This document shows positions 26,296 to 34,926 of a stretch of 64,000 nt of DNA, piece by piece. The position numbers and the translations under genes were made by a program. The notes beneath the pieces were generated by a model. That model did no database searches. It was given only the letters and a program-made list of their open reading frames with translations, and had not been told where the DNA came from. Each line of letters opens with the position of its first letter. The first letter of the stretch is position 1. The DNA lies in assembly GCF_001445655.1 (NCBI RefSeq), contig NZ_LNBE01000004.1, positions 868,001-932,000 on the forward strand, written 5' to 3'. The DNA comes from Streptomyces roseifaciens (GTDB taxonomy: Bacteria > Actinomycetota > Actinomycetes > Streptomycetales > Streptomycetaceae).

Positions 26296-26356
26296 GTCCG
26301 GCACCGCCGGATTCGTCCGTAGTGGTTGCGCGCCGCTGCGGCGGGGAAGAGGACCG
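26296..26356 (+). repeat. Dispersed palindromic repeat, copy 4
   Basis: GTCCGGCACCGCCGG, then CGTCCGTAGTGGTTGCG, CGCCGCTGCGGCGGGG. Core hairpin CGCCGC-T-GCGGCG. It shares CCGTAGTGGTTGCG with copy 5. Confidence 0.65.
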
Positions 26357-26530
26357 GCTTCGGCAATCCGTGCCCGCCGGGGCGGAAGCTGCCTGCTTGG
26401 GCGGAAGCGTTGAGCAATGGTGCAGCTACGGGCACACCCTCCCGCCGCGACGGTGAGTAGCCACAGTGGCGAGAGTCCGGCGGAATCCGCAGATGCCCCG
26501 CGGCACCGAGCCGGGCCCCGGCGTGGTGCC

Positions 26531-26585
26531 GGTCCGGCGCCGCCGGGTCGTCCGTAGTGGTTGCGTGCCGCCGCGGCGGAGAGAG
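26531..26585 (+). repeat. Dispersed palindromic repeat, copy 5
   Basis: GTCCGGCGCCGCCGG, then TCGTCCGTAGTGGTTGCG, TGCCGCCGCGGCGG. About 235 bp after copy 4 in the same orientation, and just downstream of the bL37 gene. Confidence 0.65.
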
Positions 26586-26592
26586 CGTGCGG

Positions 26593-26667
26593 CTACGCCG
26601 GCCTGCGGCCGTGGTTGGCGCGGTTTTTCTTCAGGCGCCAGCGGCGCTTGCGGGTGCGCTTCGACAT
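26593..26667 (-). CDS. 24-residue ribosomal protein bL37-like
   Basis: ATG 26667 to TAG 26593; GGGAGGG lies about 8 nt upstream. The whole product is MSKRTRKRRWRL followed by KKNRANHGRRPA. The tiny size, very high Arg/Lys content and the ANHGRRP end match bL37, a 24-residue protein of the actinobacterial large subunit first seen in mycobacterial ribosome structures. It would be buried in rRNA of the 50S subunit. It is easily missed because of its length. Confidence 0.82.
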   Translation of the reverse strand: MSKRTRKRRWRLKKNRANHGRRPA

Positions 26668-26767
26668 GGGCGTCCCTCCCGGGTCGCGGGCCGCACGCGC
26701 GGCGGCCCGCTCCTGACGGTCGTAGTCGAGGGACGGCCGGCCGTCCAGACCCCCGGCGCCCGCGGCG

Positions 26768-27268
26768 TCACGCGCGGGCGATGGGGGCGATCACCGCGTC
26801 CGTGAGGGCGGCCAGGTCGGCGGGGGAGAGTTCGATCTCCAGGCCGCGCCGCCCGGCCGAGACGCAGATGGTCGCGTGGGAGCGCGCGGAGGCGTCCAGC
26901 GCGGTCGGCAGGCGCCGGCGCTGCCCGAGCGGGGAGATGCCGCCCCGTACGTACCCCGTGGTGCGCTCGGCGGCCGCCGGATCGGCCATGGCGGCTCGCT
27001 TGCCGCCGACCGCCGCCGCGAGCGCCTTGAGGTCGAGCGAGCCGGAGACGGGCACGACGGCCACGGTCAGGGCGCCGTCGACCTCGGCGACGAGCGTCTT
27101 GAAGACCTCCGCGGGATCGCGCCCGAGCGCCTCCGCGGCCTCCTCGCCGTAGGACGGGGCCGCCGGGTCGTGGGCGTAGGAGTGCACGGAGAAGGCGGCT
27201 CCGGCCTTCTCCAGGGCGACGATCGCCGGGGTCGAGCCCGCCTGCTGTTTGCCGGCCTTGCGTGCCAA
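26768..27268 (-). CDS. ybaK: YbaK/EbsC-type Cys-tRNA(Pro) deacylase
   Basis: 166 residues; the frame starts at TTG 27268 (MARKAGKQQAG) with GGGACGGA upstream. The fold is the YbaK/aminoacyl-tRNA deacylase domain: PSYGEEAAEALG, VFKTLVAEVDG, the catalytic-type lysine segment and GGISPLGQRRRLPT. It should hydrolyse Cys mischarged on tRNA-Pro, a proofreading step in trans. It lies 17 nt after the LON-domain gene and is probably co-transcribed. Confidence 0.88.
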   Translation of the reverse strand: MARKAGKQQAGSTPAIVALEKAGAAFSVHSYAHDPAAPSYGEEAAEALGRDPAEVFKTLVAEVDGALTVAVVPVSGSLDLKALAAAVGGKRAAMADPAAAERTTGYVRGGISPLGQRRRLPTALDASARSHATICVSAGRRGLEIELSPADLAALTDAVIAPIARA

Positions 27269-27285
27269 GGGTCCGTCCCGTCGGG

Positions 27286-28023
27286 TCAGTTGGGGTTCGT
27301 GGGCCGCCGGGTGAAGTCGACGGCCGGCAGCGAGGGGAGCTTACCGATCACCGCGGTCTCGGTGCGCAGCAGTTTCAGCTCGCGCGCGAGCCGCGTGGCC
27401 GTGTCCGGCGTCTCCAGGAGCCGCTGCTTGGCGGGGGTGTCGAGCATCGCCGCGGCGGCGACCAGGTAGGAGAGGACGGACGGCTCGCCCGGCAGGTCGC
27501 TCTGTCCGGCGAGCGTGCGCTCGGTCGCTCCCGCGAGCCGCTTCTGGTAGGCGCGGAAGGCGCGGACGACCCCGGAGGCGAGCGCGCCCGCCCCTTCGCC
27601 CTGCTCCTCCTCGATGTCCTCGACCTCGCCGGTCAGGTAGGGGCCGGAGGTGTCGACGGACAGCAGGCGGAAGCGGGTGGTGCCGGTGGAGAGGACCTCG
27701 TACGTGCCGTCGGAGCGCTCGCGGATCGTCGCCGCCTCGGCCACGCAGCCCACGGCGTGGAACGCCTTGCGGGGGTCGGGGCCGAAGCCGGAGGCGGGGC
27801 CGGGCTCGGGGCGGGCGCCCTCGGGCAGCCCGGGCGCCGTGGGCGCGACCTCGCTGCCGTCGCGGATGGCGACGACGCCGAAGCGGCGCGGTTCCTCCTC
27901 CGGGAGCGCCGACAGGTCGCGCATCAGCGCGCGGTACCGCTGTTCGAAGACGTTCAGGGGCAGGACGAGCCCAGGGAACAGCACCGAGTTCAGCGGGAAG
28001 AGGGGCAGGCGCGCGGTGGTCAC
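27286..28023 (-). CDS. LON peptidase substrate-binding domain protein
   Basis: 245 residues from GTG 28023. The N-terminal part (LPLFPLNSVLFPGLVLPLNV, then FEQRYRALM) is the classic LonSB (Lon N-terminal) domain; the rest is helical. The AAA and protease domains of Lon are absent, as in stand-alone LON-domain proteins of actinobacteria, whose role is not established. TAGGCT lies about 10 nt before the start with no ribosome binding site, suggesting leaderless expression. It heads a two-gene operon with ybaK. Confidence 0.88.
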   Translation of the reverse strand: MTTARLPLFPLNSVLFPGLVLPLNVFEQRYRALMRDLSALPEEEPRRFGVVAIRDGSEVAPTAPGLPEGARPEPGPASGFGPDPRKAFHAVGCVAEAATIRERSDGTYEVLSTGTTRFRLLSVDTSGPYLTGEVEDIEEEQGEGAGALASGVVRAFRAYQKRLAGATERTLAGQSDLPGEPSVLSYLVAAAAMLDTPAKQRLLETPDTATRLARELKLLRTETAVIGKLPSLPAVDFTRRPTNPN

Positions 28024-28067
28024 AGCCGGTAAGCCTAATGGCCTGTGCAGCAATGCCGCCCCGGCGT

Positions 28068-29669
28068 TCACTGCCGGCGCAGCAGCCGGGACGCCCCGGC
28101 CGCCACGGTCGTCGCGAGCACCCAGCCCAGCAGGATGAGCGCGGTCACCACCCACTGCGCGGCGCCGGTGGGCCGCCAGGCGCCGCCCTGTCCCAGGTCG
28201 ATGACGGGGACGAGCAGGTCGAGGGCGTAGAGCTCGGGGCTCCAGGCGGGGCCTTCGCCCTCCTTCAGCGGCGGCACGGGCCGCCAGGCGAAGTAGACCG
28301 TGGCGGCCGCCCACAGCACGGCCATCCACACGGCCGCCCGCCCGGGGCGGTAGCCGTAGGCCACCGTCCAGTCCTGCAGATAGCCCCAGGCCTTGCCGGC
28401 CGGGGGGAGCGTCTCGCGGCGGCGCCGCTGCTTGGCGAGCAGGACGGCGCGGGCGTCGGCGTCCTCGCCGCTGCCGCGCAGGGCGCCGGCCAGCCGCTCG
28501 TACGGCTCGGGGGCGTATTCGGGGGTGGCCGCGGCCACCCATTCCAGGCGCAGGGCCAGGGGGAAGTGGCCGAGCGGTATCAGCGTCTCGTAGGAGAAGC
28601 CGGCCATCACCAGATTGCCCGGGCCGGGCCAGCTCGCGTAGCGGTCGACCAGGTTGGAGACGCGGGCCCCGGAGAGGACCACCCGGCCCCGCTGGACCCA
28701 TTCGCCGAGGAAGCGCAGCTCGGGGGTCTGGACGCGGCGCAGCGACAGCTCCTGGTCGGACTCCAGGACGAACCGGGCCTGGCTGAAGTCGACGGCGTCG
28801 CCGAACCGGCCGTCGTCGAGGCGGACTCCGCCGCGGCACTCGAAGGCCTGGGTGCGGATGCCGTGCTGCGGGGTGGTGGTGATGCCGTACGGGGGAGTGG
28901 CGCCCGTGGCGAACGGATAGCCGCCGACCCCGGCCCCGGTCAGATAGAGCGTGCGCTCCACGGTCAGCTGCGGGGCGTTGAGCGCGCGCCGCCCCTGCGG
29001 ATTGCTCAGCGTGGAGCCGCGCAGGCTCAGCGAGACCCCTATCGTCGCGGCCCGCATGCTCAGCTCGCCGTACGAGCGCATCATCTCGGCCTGCAGGTCC
29101 TGCCCGACGCTGATGCCGTCGGCGGCGATGGACACCCCGCGCCGGTCCGCGCGCACCACGAGCTGGTTGAGCAGCAGGTCGGTGCCTATCTGGGCGTCGG
29201 TGAGCCGTATGCCGCGCTGGACGGCGCACCGCGGCAGGTGCAGATCGCCCTCGGTGTGCAGCCGGGCGGCCTCCAGCCGGGGCAGGGCGCAGGCGACCAG
29301 CCGCAGCGTCGTGAAGTGGCTCTCGGGCAGCAGCACCTCCTGCTCGAAGCGGCAGTTGTGCATCTCGACGTACGGCACGACCGTGCCCCCCGACAGGTCG
29401 AGCTGGCCGGTGATCTGCACGCCGTTGAGCTTGAGGGCGCAGACGCGGCCGGGCAGCGCGGGCGGGCCGTCCAGCAGGAGGAGGGCCACGAGCCGGGCCC
29501 GCACGCTGCGCTCGGGCCCCCACGCGTGCGGCGCGCGCGGATCGTTCCACTCGGGGCGGGGGGTGCGCAGGTCGTGGGTGGCGCCGCGGCGGAAGGCCTC
29601 CCACATGGCCCGCTCGGGGGGTGTCAGCTCGAGCTCCGCCGGCGGGTCGCCGTCCGTCGGGTCGGTCAC
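28068..29669 (-). CDS. Large membrane-anchored protein of unknown function
   Basis: 533 residues from GTG 29669 with a strong GGGAGGGGG site about 9 nt upstream. Residues 50-350 consist of short beta repeats (LNGVQITGQLDLSG, GGVRLDDGRFGDAVDFSQA, GELSMRAATIGVSLSLRGS) that resemble pentapeptide-type right-handed beta helices. Two membrane helices lie near residues 428-446 and 500-525 at the C-terminus. Similar Streptomyces proteins are labelled membrane-associated oxidoreductase, but I see no cofactor motif and would not repeat that function. It is divergent from hisD across a region with two palindromes. Confidence 0.75.
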   Translation of the reverse strand: MTDPTDGDPPAELELTPPERAMWEAFRRGATHDLRTPRPEWNDPRAPHAWGPERSVRARLVALLLLDGPPALPGRVCALKLNGVQITGQLDLSGGTVVPYVEMHNCRFEQEVLLPESHFTTLRLVACALPRLEAARLHTEGDLHLPRCAVQRGIRLTDAQIGTDLLLNQLVVRADRRGVSIAADGISVGQDLQAEMMRSYGELSMRAATIGVSLSLRGSTLSNPQGRRALNAPQLTVERTLYLTGAGVGGYPFATGATPPYGITTTPQHGIRTQAFECRGGVRLDDGRFGDAVDFSQARFVLESDQELSLRRVQTPELRFLGEWVQRGRVVLSGARVSNLVDRYASWPGPGNLVMAGFSYETLIPLGHFPLALRLEWVAAATPEYAPEPYERLAGALRGSGEDADARAVLLAKQRRRRETLPPAGKAWGYLQDWTVAYGYRPGRAAVWMAVLWAAATVYFAWRPVPPLKEGEGPAWSPELYALDLLVPVIDLGQGGAWRPTGAAQWVVTALILLGWVLATTVAAGASRLLRRQ

Positions 29670-29691
29670 GCTCCGTACCCCCTCCCGTCCC

Positions 29692-29707
29692 GTACACCTC
29701 GGTGTAC
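29692..29707. promoter_or_regulatory. 16-bp palindrome, operator candidate
   Basis: GTACACC, two bases (TC), GGTGTAC. It lies 23 nt upstream of the start of the minus-strand membrane protein gene, where a repressor would block transcription. Half-sites resemble those of the palindrome at 29756-29778. Confidence 0.4.
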
Positions 29708-29755
29708 TGTCCCCTTTCCCAAACGTGTGACCGATTGAACACTCTCGGTGAAACT

Positions 29756-29778
29756 CCCGTACCACTGAGTGGTACGGG
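29756..29778. promoter_or_regulatory. 23-bp perfect palindrome upstream of hisD
   Basis: Arms of 11 bp (CCCGTACCACT and its complement) around one central G, 37 nt before the hisD start and 30 nt before a -10-like GACAAT (29809-29814 region). A site this symmetric in the promoter of the his operon is a good operator candidate. The factor is unknown. Confidence 0.5.
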
Positions 29779-29815
29779 GCGCCGTGCGACGGTACGGGTC
29801 TGAGACAATTACCGT

Positions 29816-31153
29816 GTGATCTCCCGAATCGATCTGCGTGGTTCCGCCTCCGCCCCGGGCTCCCCCGAGGCCGGCGTCGACCGCGACCTGCTGCCCCGAG
29901 CCGAACTCGACGTCGAGGCCGCCCTGGAGAAGGTGCGGCCCATCTGCGAGGACGTGCATCATCGCGGTACCGCGGCCCTGATCGACTACGCGCATCGGTT
30001 CGACGGCGTCACGCTCGACCGGATCCGGGTCCCCGCCGAGGCGATCACCCGCGCCCTCGAGGAGCTCGACCCCGCCGTGCGCGCCGCGCTGGAGGAGTCC
30101 ATCCGCCGCGCCCGGATCGTCCACCGCGAGCAGCGCCGCACCGACAAGACCGTCCAGGTCGTGCCCGGCGGCACGGTCACCGAGCGCTGGGTGCCCGTCC
30201 AGCGCGTCGGGCTGTACGTCCCGGGCGGCCGGTCCGTCTACCCCTCGTCCGTGATCATGAACGTGGTGCCGGCCCAGGAGGCCGGCGTCGGCTCCATGGC
30301 CGTCTCCTCCCCGCCCCAGGCCGGCTTCGGCGGCCTGCCGCACCCCACGATCCTGGCCGCCTGCGCGCTGCTGGGCGTCGACGAGGTGTACGCCGCGGGC
30401 GGCGCCCAGGCCGTCGCCATGTTCGCCTACGGCACCGAGGAGTGCCGCCCGGTCAACATGGTCACCGGCCCGGGCAACATCTGGGTCGCCGCCGCCAAGC
30501 GGCTGCTCAAGGGCCGCATCGGCATCGACGCCGAGGCCGGCCCCACCGAGATCGCCATCCTCGCGGACGCCACCGCCGACCCCGTGCACGTCGCCGCCGA
30601 CCTGATCAGCCAGGCCGAGCACGACCCGCTGGCCGCCTCCGTCCTCGTCACCGACTCGGAGGACCTGGCGAACGCGGTGGAGAAGGAGCTCGAGACCCAG
30701 GTCGCCATGACCCGGCACGTCGAGGACCGGATCGTGCCCGCGCTCGGCGGCCGCCAGTCCGGCATCGTCCTGGTCGACTCCGTCGACCACGGCCTCGCCG
30801 TCGTCGACGCCTACGGCGCCGAGCACCTGGAGATCCAGACCGCCGACGCCGCGGCCGTCGCCGCCCGCGTGCAGAACGCCGGCGCGATCTTCGTCGGCCC
30901 GTACGCCCCCGTCTCGCTCGGCGACTACGCGGCCGGCTCCAACCACGTGCTGCCCACCGGCGGCTGCGCGTGCCACTCCTCCGGCCTTTCCGTCCAGAGC
31001 TTCCTGCGCGGCATCCACGTCGTGGACTACACCCGGGAGGCCTTGGCCGAGGTCGCGGGCCACGTGGTGACGCTCGCCGAGGCGGAGGACCTGCCGGCGC
31101 ACGGGGCCGCGGTCAAGGCAAGGTTCGACTGGAAGGTTCCGGACGGCAAGTGA
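29816..31153 (+). CDS. hisD: Histidinol dehydrogenase
   Basis: Last two steps of histidine synthesis, L-histidinol to L-histidine with NAD+; Zn enzyme. 445 residues from GTG 29816. Signatures: [52 protein letters not shown] with zinc ligands, and GSNHVLPT near residue 380. No ribosome binding site precedes the GTG; GACAAT a few bases upstream suggests a leaderless transcript. It opens the his operon, with a GTGA overlap into hisC. Confidence 0.97.
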   Translation: MISRIDLRGSASAPGSPEAGVDRDLLPRAELDVEAALEKVRPICEDVHHRGTAALIDYAHRFDGVTLDRIRVPAEAITRALEELDPAVRAALEESIRRARIVHREQRRTDKTVQVVPGGTVTERWVPVQRVGLYVPGGRSVYPSSVIMNVVPAQEAGVGSMAVSSPPQAGFGGLPHPTILAACALLGVDEVYAAGGAQAVAMFAYGTEECRPVNMVTGPGNIWVAAAKRLLKGRIGIDAEAGPTEIAILADATADPVHVAADLISQAEHDPLAASVLVTDSEDLANAVEKELETQVAMTRHVEDRIVPALGGRQSGIVLVDSVDHGLAVVDAYGAEHLEIQTADAAAVAARVQNAGAIFVGPYAPVSLGDYAAGSNHVLPTGGCACHSSGLSVQSFLRGIHVVDYTREALAEVAGHVVTLAEAEDLPAHGAAVKARFDWKVPDGK

Positions 31154-32265
31154 CGCACGTGACCCGTATCGACGATCTCCCCATCCGGGACGAGCTGCGC
31201 GGCAAGTCCCCGTACGGCGCCCCCCAGCTGGACGTGCCCGTACGCCTGAACACCAACGAGAACCCCTACCCGCTGCCCGAGCCCCTCGTCGCCCGCATCG
31301 CCGAGCGCGTCGCCGAGGCCGCGCGGCACCTCAACCGCTATCCCGACCGGGATGCGGTCGAGCTCCGCACCGAGCTGGCCAAGTACCTCACCCGCACCGC
31401 CGGGCACGAGGTCACCATGCGTCAGGTGTGGGCGGCCAACGGCTCCAACGAGGTCCTCCAGCAGCTGCTGCAGACCTTCGGCGGCCCCGGCCGCACCGCG
31501 ATCGGCTTCGAGCCCTCGTACTCGATGCACGCCCTGATCTCGCGCGGCACCGGCACCGGCTGGATCTCCGGCCCCCGCCGCGACGACTTCACCATCGACG
31601 TGGAGTCGGCCGAGCGCGCCATCGCCGAGCACCGGCCGAACGTCGTCTTCGTCTGCTCGCCCAACAACCCCACGGGCACGGCGGTCGGGGCGGAGACGGT
31701 CCTGCGGCTGTACGAGGCCGCGCAGGCGGCCGGGCCCTCGCTGGTGGTCGTCGACGAGGCGTACGGCGAGTTCAGCCACCGCCCCTCGCTGCTGCCGCTC
31801 ATCGAGGGCCGCCCGAACCTCGTCGTCTCCCGCACCATGTCCAAGGCGTTCGGTGCGGCCGGGCTCCGGCTCGGCTACCTCGCCGCGGACGCGGCCGTGG
31901 TCGACGCCGTCCAGCTCGTCCGCCTGCCGTACCACCTGTCGGCCGTCACCCAGGCCACGGCGCTGGCCGCCCTGGAGCACACGGACACGCTGCTCGGCTA
32001 CGTCGAGCAGCTCAAGGCCGAGCGCGACCGCCTGGTCACCGAGCTGCGCGCGATGGGCTGCGAGGTGACCGACTCGGACGCCAACTTCGTCCAGTTCGGC
32101 CGGTTCGAGGACAGCCCCACCGCGTGGCGGGCCATCCTCGACCACGGCGTGCTGGTGCGGGACAACGGCGTACCGGGGTGGCTGCGGGTCACCGCCGGCA
32201 CCCCGGAGGAGAACGACGCGTTCCTGGACGCGGTCCGCGCAGTACTGAAGGAGACCAAGTCATGA
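31150..32265 (+). CDS. hisC: Histidinol-phosphate aminotransferase
   Basis: PLP enzyme that makes histidinol phosphate from imidazole acetol phosphate. 371 residues; GTG 31150 overlaps the hisD stop (GTGA), and GTG 31159 is an alternative. Fold-type I motifs: [42 protein letters not shown] and the PLP lysine in SRTMSKAFG (near residue 230), then LRLGY. Unusually, a 49-codon frame separates it from hisB, though it overlaps that frame by 4 nt. Confidence 0.96.
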   Translation: MTHVTRIDDLPIRDELRGKSPYGAPQLDVPVRLNTNENPYPLPEPLVARIAERVAEAARHLNRYPDRDAVELRTELAKYLTRTAGHEVTMRQVWAANGSNEVLQQLLQTFGGPGRTAIGFEPSYSMHALISRGTGTGWISGPRRDDFTIDVESAERAIAEHRPNVVFVCSPNNPTGTAVGAETVLRLYEAAQAAGPSLVVVDEAYGEFSHRPSLLPLIEGRPNLVVSRTMSKAFGAAGLRLGYLAADAAVVDAVQLVRLPYHLSAVTQATALAALEHTDTLLGYVEQLKAERDRLVTELRAMGCEVTDSDANFVQFGRFEDSPTAWRAILDHGVLVRDNGVPGWLRVTAGTPEENDAFLDAVRAVLKETKS

Positions 32266-32281
32266 ACCGCGTGGGCCGCGT
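32248..32281 (+). repeat. Direct repeat, first copy of the hisB translation start
   Basis: AAGGAGACCA, four variable bases, then ATGAACCGCGTGGGCCGCGT. The second copy is at 32394-32427; 30 of 34 bases agree. The 112 bp between them include a decayed match to the dispersed repeat family (CCGTATTGCGCGCCGC at about 32371). Confidence 0.9.
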
Positions 32282-32411
32282 GCTGCATCTCCCGGGGGCT
32301 CAGACATCAGCGGCTGACGCCGCGGGCCCCCGGACCCCCGGCCGGGTCCGGTTCGACGCCGACCGTATTGCGCGCCGCGGACGGCGCAACCGCAAGGAGA
32401 CCACCGTATGA
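32262..32411 (+). CDS. 49-aa ORF between hisC and hisB, from a partial duplication of the hisB start
   Basis: ATG 32262 overlaps the hisC stop (ATGA) and its own stop overlaps the hisB ATG (ATGA), so it is coupled on both sides. Its first seven residues, MNRVGRV, equal those of hisB because a 34-bp segment with the hisB start and ribosome binding site is repeated 146 bp apart. The rest ([19 protein letters not shown], then a basic tail [15 protein letters not shown]) is unlike HisB. I recognise no family. It may be translated simply to keep coupling intact. Confidence 0.5.
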   Translation: MNRVGRVLHLPGAQTSAADAAGPRTPGRVRFDADRIARRGRRNRKETTV

Positions 32412-32427
32412 ACCGCGTGGGCCGCGT
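32394..32427 (+). repeat. Direct repeat, second copy (functional hisB start)
   Basis: Same 34-bp unit as 32248-32281, here leading into the genuine hisB coding sequence (next codons GAG CGC ACC). Confidence 0.9.
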
Positions 32428-33001
32428 AGAGCGCACCACCAAGGAGACCTCCGTTCTCGTCGAGATCGATCTCGACGGGACCGGGCAGGTCGACGTGTCG
32501 ACCGGGGTCGGTTTCTACGACCACATGCTCGACCAGCTCGGCCGCCACGGCCTCTTCGACCTCACCGTCAAGACCGACGGCGACCTGCACATCGACACCC
32601 ACCACACCATCGAGGACACCGCCCTCGCGCTGGGCGCCGCCTTCCGGCAGGCCCTCGGCGACAAGGTGGGCATCTACCGCTTCGGCAACTGCACGGTCCC
32701 GCTGGACGAGTCCCTCGCCCAGGTCACCGTCGACCTCTCCGGCCGCCCCTACCTGGTGCACACCGAGCCCGAGAACATGGCGCCGATGATCGGCACGTAC
32801 GACACGACGATGACCCGGCACATCCTGGAGTCCTTCGTCGCGCAGGCGCAGATCGCCCTGCACGTGCACGTCCCGTACGGGCGCAACGCGCACCACATCG
32901 TGGAGTGCCAGTTCAAGGCCCTCGCCCGGGCCCTGCGCTATGCCTCCGAGCGCGACCCCCGCGCTGCCGGAATCCTCCCCTCCACGAAGGGTGCCCTGTG
33001 A
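32408..33001 (+). CDS. hisB: Imidazoleglycerol-phosphate dehydratase
   Basis: Dehydrates imidazole glycerol phosphate to imidazole acetol phosphate; Mn enzyme. 197 residues from ATG 32408, AAGGAGA 8 nt upstream. Family motifs: [32 protein letters not shown] and [20 protein letters not shown], with the His and Glu metal ligands. It is the monofunctional form without the phosphatase domain of the E. coli enzyme. It overlaps the next gene by GTGA. Confidence 0.97.
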   Translation: MNRVGRVERTTKETSVLVEIDLDGTGQVDVSTGVGFYDHMLDQLGRHGLFDLTVKTDGDLHIDTHHTIEDTALALGAAFRQALGDKVGIYRFGNCTVPLDESLAQVTVDLSGRPYLVHTEPENMAPMIGTYDTTMTRHILESFVAQAQIALHVHVPYGRNAHHIVECQFKALARALRYASERDPRAAGILPSTKGAL

Positions 33002-33165
33002 ACGGCCTGTCCACCACGCTCATCGTCGTCGGCCTGTTCCTGGTCGGCGGCATCATCTCCTTCCTCAAGCAGGGCATGCCCAAGGGCATCGTCGTGCTGC
33101 TCGGGATAGGCGCCGCGATGTGCCTGACCGCCGGAACCCTCCGGATCGAAGGACTGTGGTCATGA
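32998..33165 (+). CDS. 55-aa membrane protein in the his operon
   Basis: GTG 32998 overlaps the hisB stop and its TGA overlaps the hisH ATG, so it is coupled on both sides. Two hydrophobic stretches: [20 protein letters not shown] and [19 protein letters not shown], joined by KQGMPK. I recall similar small proteins at this place in Streptomyces his operons. No function is known. Confidence 0.75.
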   Translation: MNGLSTTLIVVGLFLVGGIISFLKQGMPKGIVVLLGIGAAMCLTAGTLRIEGLWS

Positions 33166-33806
33166 GCGCCCCGAAGAAGAAGGTCGTCGTCTTCGACTAC
33201 GGCTTCGGCAACGTCCGCTCCGCCGAGCGCGCCCTCGCCCACGTCGGCGCGGACGTCGAGATCACCGGCGACTACGACAAGGCCATGAACGCCGACGGCG
33301 TCCTCGTCCCCGGCGTCGGCGCGTTCGCGGCCTGCATGCAGGGCCTGCGCGCCGCCCGCGGCGACTGGCTCGTCGGGCGCCGGCTCTCCGGCGGCCGCCC
33401 CGTGATGGGCATCTGCGTCGGCATGCAGATCCTCTTCGAGCGCGGCATCGAGCACGGCGTGGAGACCGAGGGCCTGGACGAGTGGCCCGGCGTCGTCGAG
33501 CCCCTCAAGGCGGACGTCGTCCCGCACATGGGCTGGAACACCGTCACGCCCGCCGCGGACTCGCAGCTCTTCGCCGGCCTGGACGCGGACACCCGCTACT
33601 ACTTCGTGCACTCCTACGCGGTGCGCGAGTGGAGCCTGGAGGTGACCAACCCCCACATCCGCGCCCCCAAGGTCACCTGGGCCACGCACGGCGAGCCCTT
33701 CGTGGCCGCCGTGGAGAACGGCCCCCTGTGGGCCACCCAGTTCCACCCCGAGAAGTCCGGCGACGCCGGCGCCCAGCTCCTCACCAACTGGATCGGAACC
33801 CTGTGA
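33162..33806 (+). CDS. hisH: Imidazole glycerol phosphate synthase, glutaminase subunit
   Basis: Releases ammonia from glutamine for HisF. 214 residues from ATG 33162. Class I amidotransferase triad: Cys in [10 protein letters not shown] (near residue 85), and His/Glu in TQFHPEKSG (near residue 195). VPGVGAF and the oxyanion-strand region are also present. Overlaps the preceding gene (ATGA) and the following one (GTGA). Its partner hisF is two genes downstream. Confidence 0.97.
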   Translation: MSAPKKKVVVFDYGFGNVRSAERALAHVGADVEITGDYDKAMNADGVLVPGVGAFAACMQGLRAARGDWLVGRRLSGGRPVMGICVGMQILFERGIEHGVETEGLDEWPGVVEPLKADVVPHMGWNTVTPAADSQLFAGLDADTRYYFVHSYAVREWSLEVTNPHIRAPKVTWATHGEPFVAAVENGPLWATQFHPEKSGDAGAQLLTNWIGTL

Positions 33807-34528
33807 GCAAGCTCGAACTCCTCCCCGCCGTCGACGTCCGCGACGGCCAGGCCGTGCGCCTCGTCCACGGCGAGTCCGGCTCCGAGACCTCGTACGGCTC
33901 CCCGCTGGAGGCGGCCCTCGCGTGGCAGCGCTCGGGCGCCGAGTGGCTGCACCTGGTCGACCTGGACGCCGCGTTCGGCACCGGTGACAACCGCGAGCTC
34001 ATCGCCCAGGTGGCCGGGGCCATGGACATCAAGGTCGAGCTGTCCGGCGGCATCCGCGACGACGCCTCGCTCGCCGCCGCCCTCGCCACCGGCTGCACCC
34101 GCGTCAACCTCGGCACCGCCGCCCTGGAGACCCCCGAGTGGGTCGCCAAGGTCATCGCCGAGCACGGCGACAAGATCGCGGTCGGCCTGGACGTCCGCGG
34201 CACCACCCTGCGCGGCCGCGGCTGGACCCGCGACGGCGGCGACCTCTACGAGACCCTCGCCCGCCTCGACTCCGAGGGCTGCGCCCGCTACGTCGTCACC
34301 GACATCGCCAAGGACGGCACCCTCCAGGGCCCCAACCTGGAGCTGCTGAAGAACGTCTGCGCGGCCACCGACAAGCCGGTCGTCGCCTCCGGCGGGGTCT
34401 CGTCCCTTGACGACCTGCGCGCGATCGCCAACCTGGTACCGGAGGGTGTCGAAGGCGCCATCGTCGGAAAGGCCCTCTACGCCAAGGCGTTCACCTTGGA
34501 AGAGGCCCTGGAGGCTGTGTCCGTATGA
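33803..34528 (+). CDS. priA: Phosphoribosyl isomerase A (HisA/TrpF bifunctional)
   Basis: (beta/alpha)8 isomerase, 241 residues from GTG 33803. [20 protein letters not shown] carries the catalytic Asp of strand 1 and [19 protein letters not shown] the second catalytic Asp. HisA and TrpF substrates are both used by PriA in Streptomyces and Mycobacterium, which lack trpF. The trp genes in this window (trpE, C, M, B, A) contain no trpF, which supports the bifunctional call, though the rest of the genome is not visible. Confidence 0.93.
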   Translation: MSKLELLPAVDVRDGQAVRLVHGESGSETSYGSPLEAALAWQRSGAEWLHLVDLDAAFGTGDNRELIAQVAGAMDIKVELSGGIRDDASLAAALATGCTRVNLGTAALETPEWVAKVIAEHGDKIAVGLDVRGTTLRGRGWTRDGGDLYETLARLDSEGCARYVVTDIAKDGTLQGPNLELLKNVCAATDKPVVASGGVSSLDDLRAIANLVPEGVEGAIVGKALYAKAFTLEEALEAVSV

Positions 34529-34926
34529 CCGAAGCCGTGCAGCGTGTGCAGAGCGACAGTCCCTGGGAAGAGGCCTTCGGTTGTGCGCGCGCCGTCGCGG
34601 CGGGAGACCGGGTGCTCGTGGCCGGCACCATGCCGTTCACCGGCACCGTGCTGAACGGCGAGGGCGATCCGTACGAACAGGCCAGGTCGGCCTTCGGCAA
34701 CGCCCTCGCCGCGCTGGAGCGGTTCGGCCTCGGCCCCGAGGCCGTCGTCCGCACCCGGATGTACCTGACCCACGCGCGAGACGTGGACGAGGTGGGCCGT
34801 GCCCACAAGGAGCTCTTCGACGCGGTCCGCCCGGCGGCGACCCTGATCGTCGTCTCCGGCTTCGTCGACTCGCGCGTGCTGGTCGAAGTAGAGCTGGAAG
34901 CGTACCGAGGAGCAACGAGCACATGA
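34525..34926 (+). CDS. RidA-family protein in the his operon
   Basis: 133 residues from ATG 34525, overlapping the priA stop (ATGA) and overlapped by hisF. RidA/YjgF signatures: [36 protein letters not shown] and a C-terminal [10 protein letters not shown]. RidA enzymes hydrolyse reactive enamine/imine intermediates released by PLP enzymes. The typical catalytic Arg (near R104 in RidA proper) lies in a variable region here ([10 protein letters not shown] has an Arg at the matching strand). Its place between priA and hisF suggests a housekeeping role linked to histidine synthesis. Confidence 0.88.
   Translation: MTEAVQRVQSDSPWEEAFGCARAVAAGDRVLVAGTMPFTGTVLNGEGDPYEQARSAFGNALAALERFGLGPEAVVRTRMYLTHARDVDEVGRAHKELFDAVRPAATLIVVSGFVDSRVLVEVELEAYRGATST

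Larger units (their letters stand above)
26290..26592. other. Intergenic region with two dispersed repeats
   Basis: About 300 nt between the membrane protein gene and the bL37 gene. It contains two direct copies of the window-wide GC-rich repeat (26296-26356 and 26531-26585). The sequence between them shows no gene that I can support. Confidence 0.65.
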
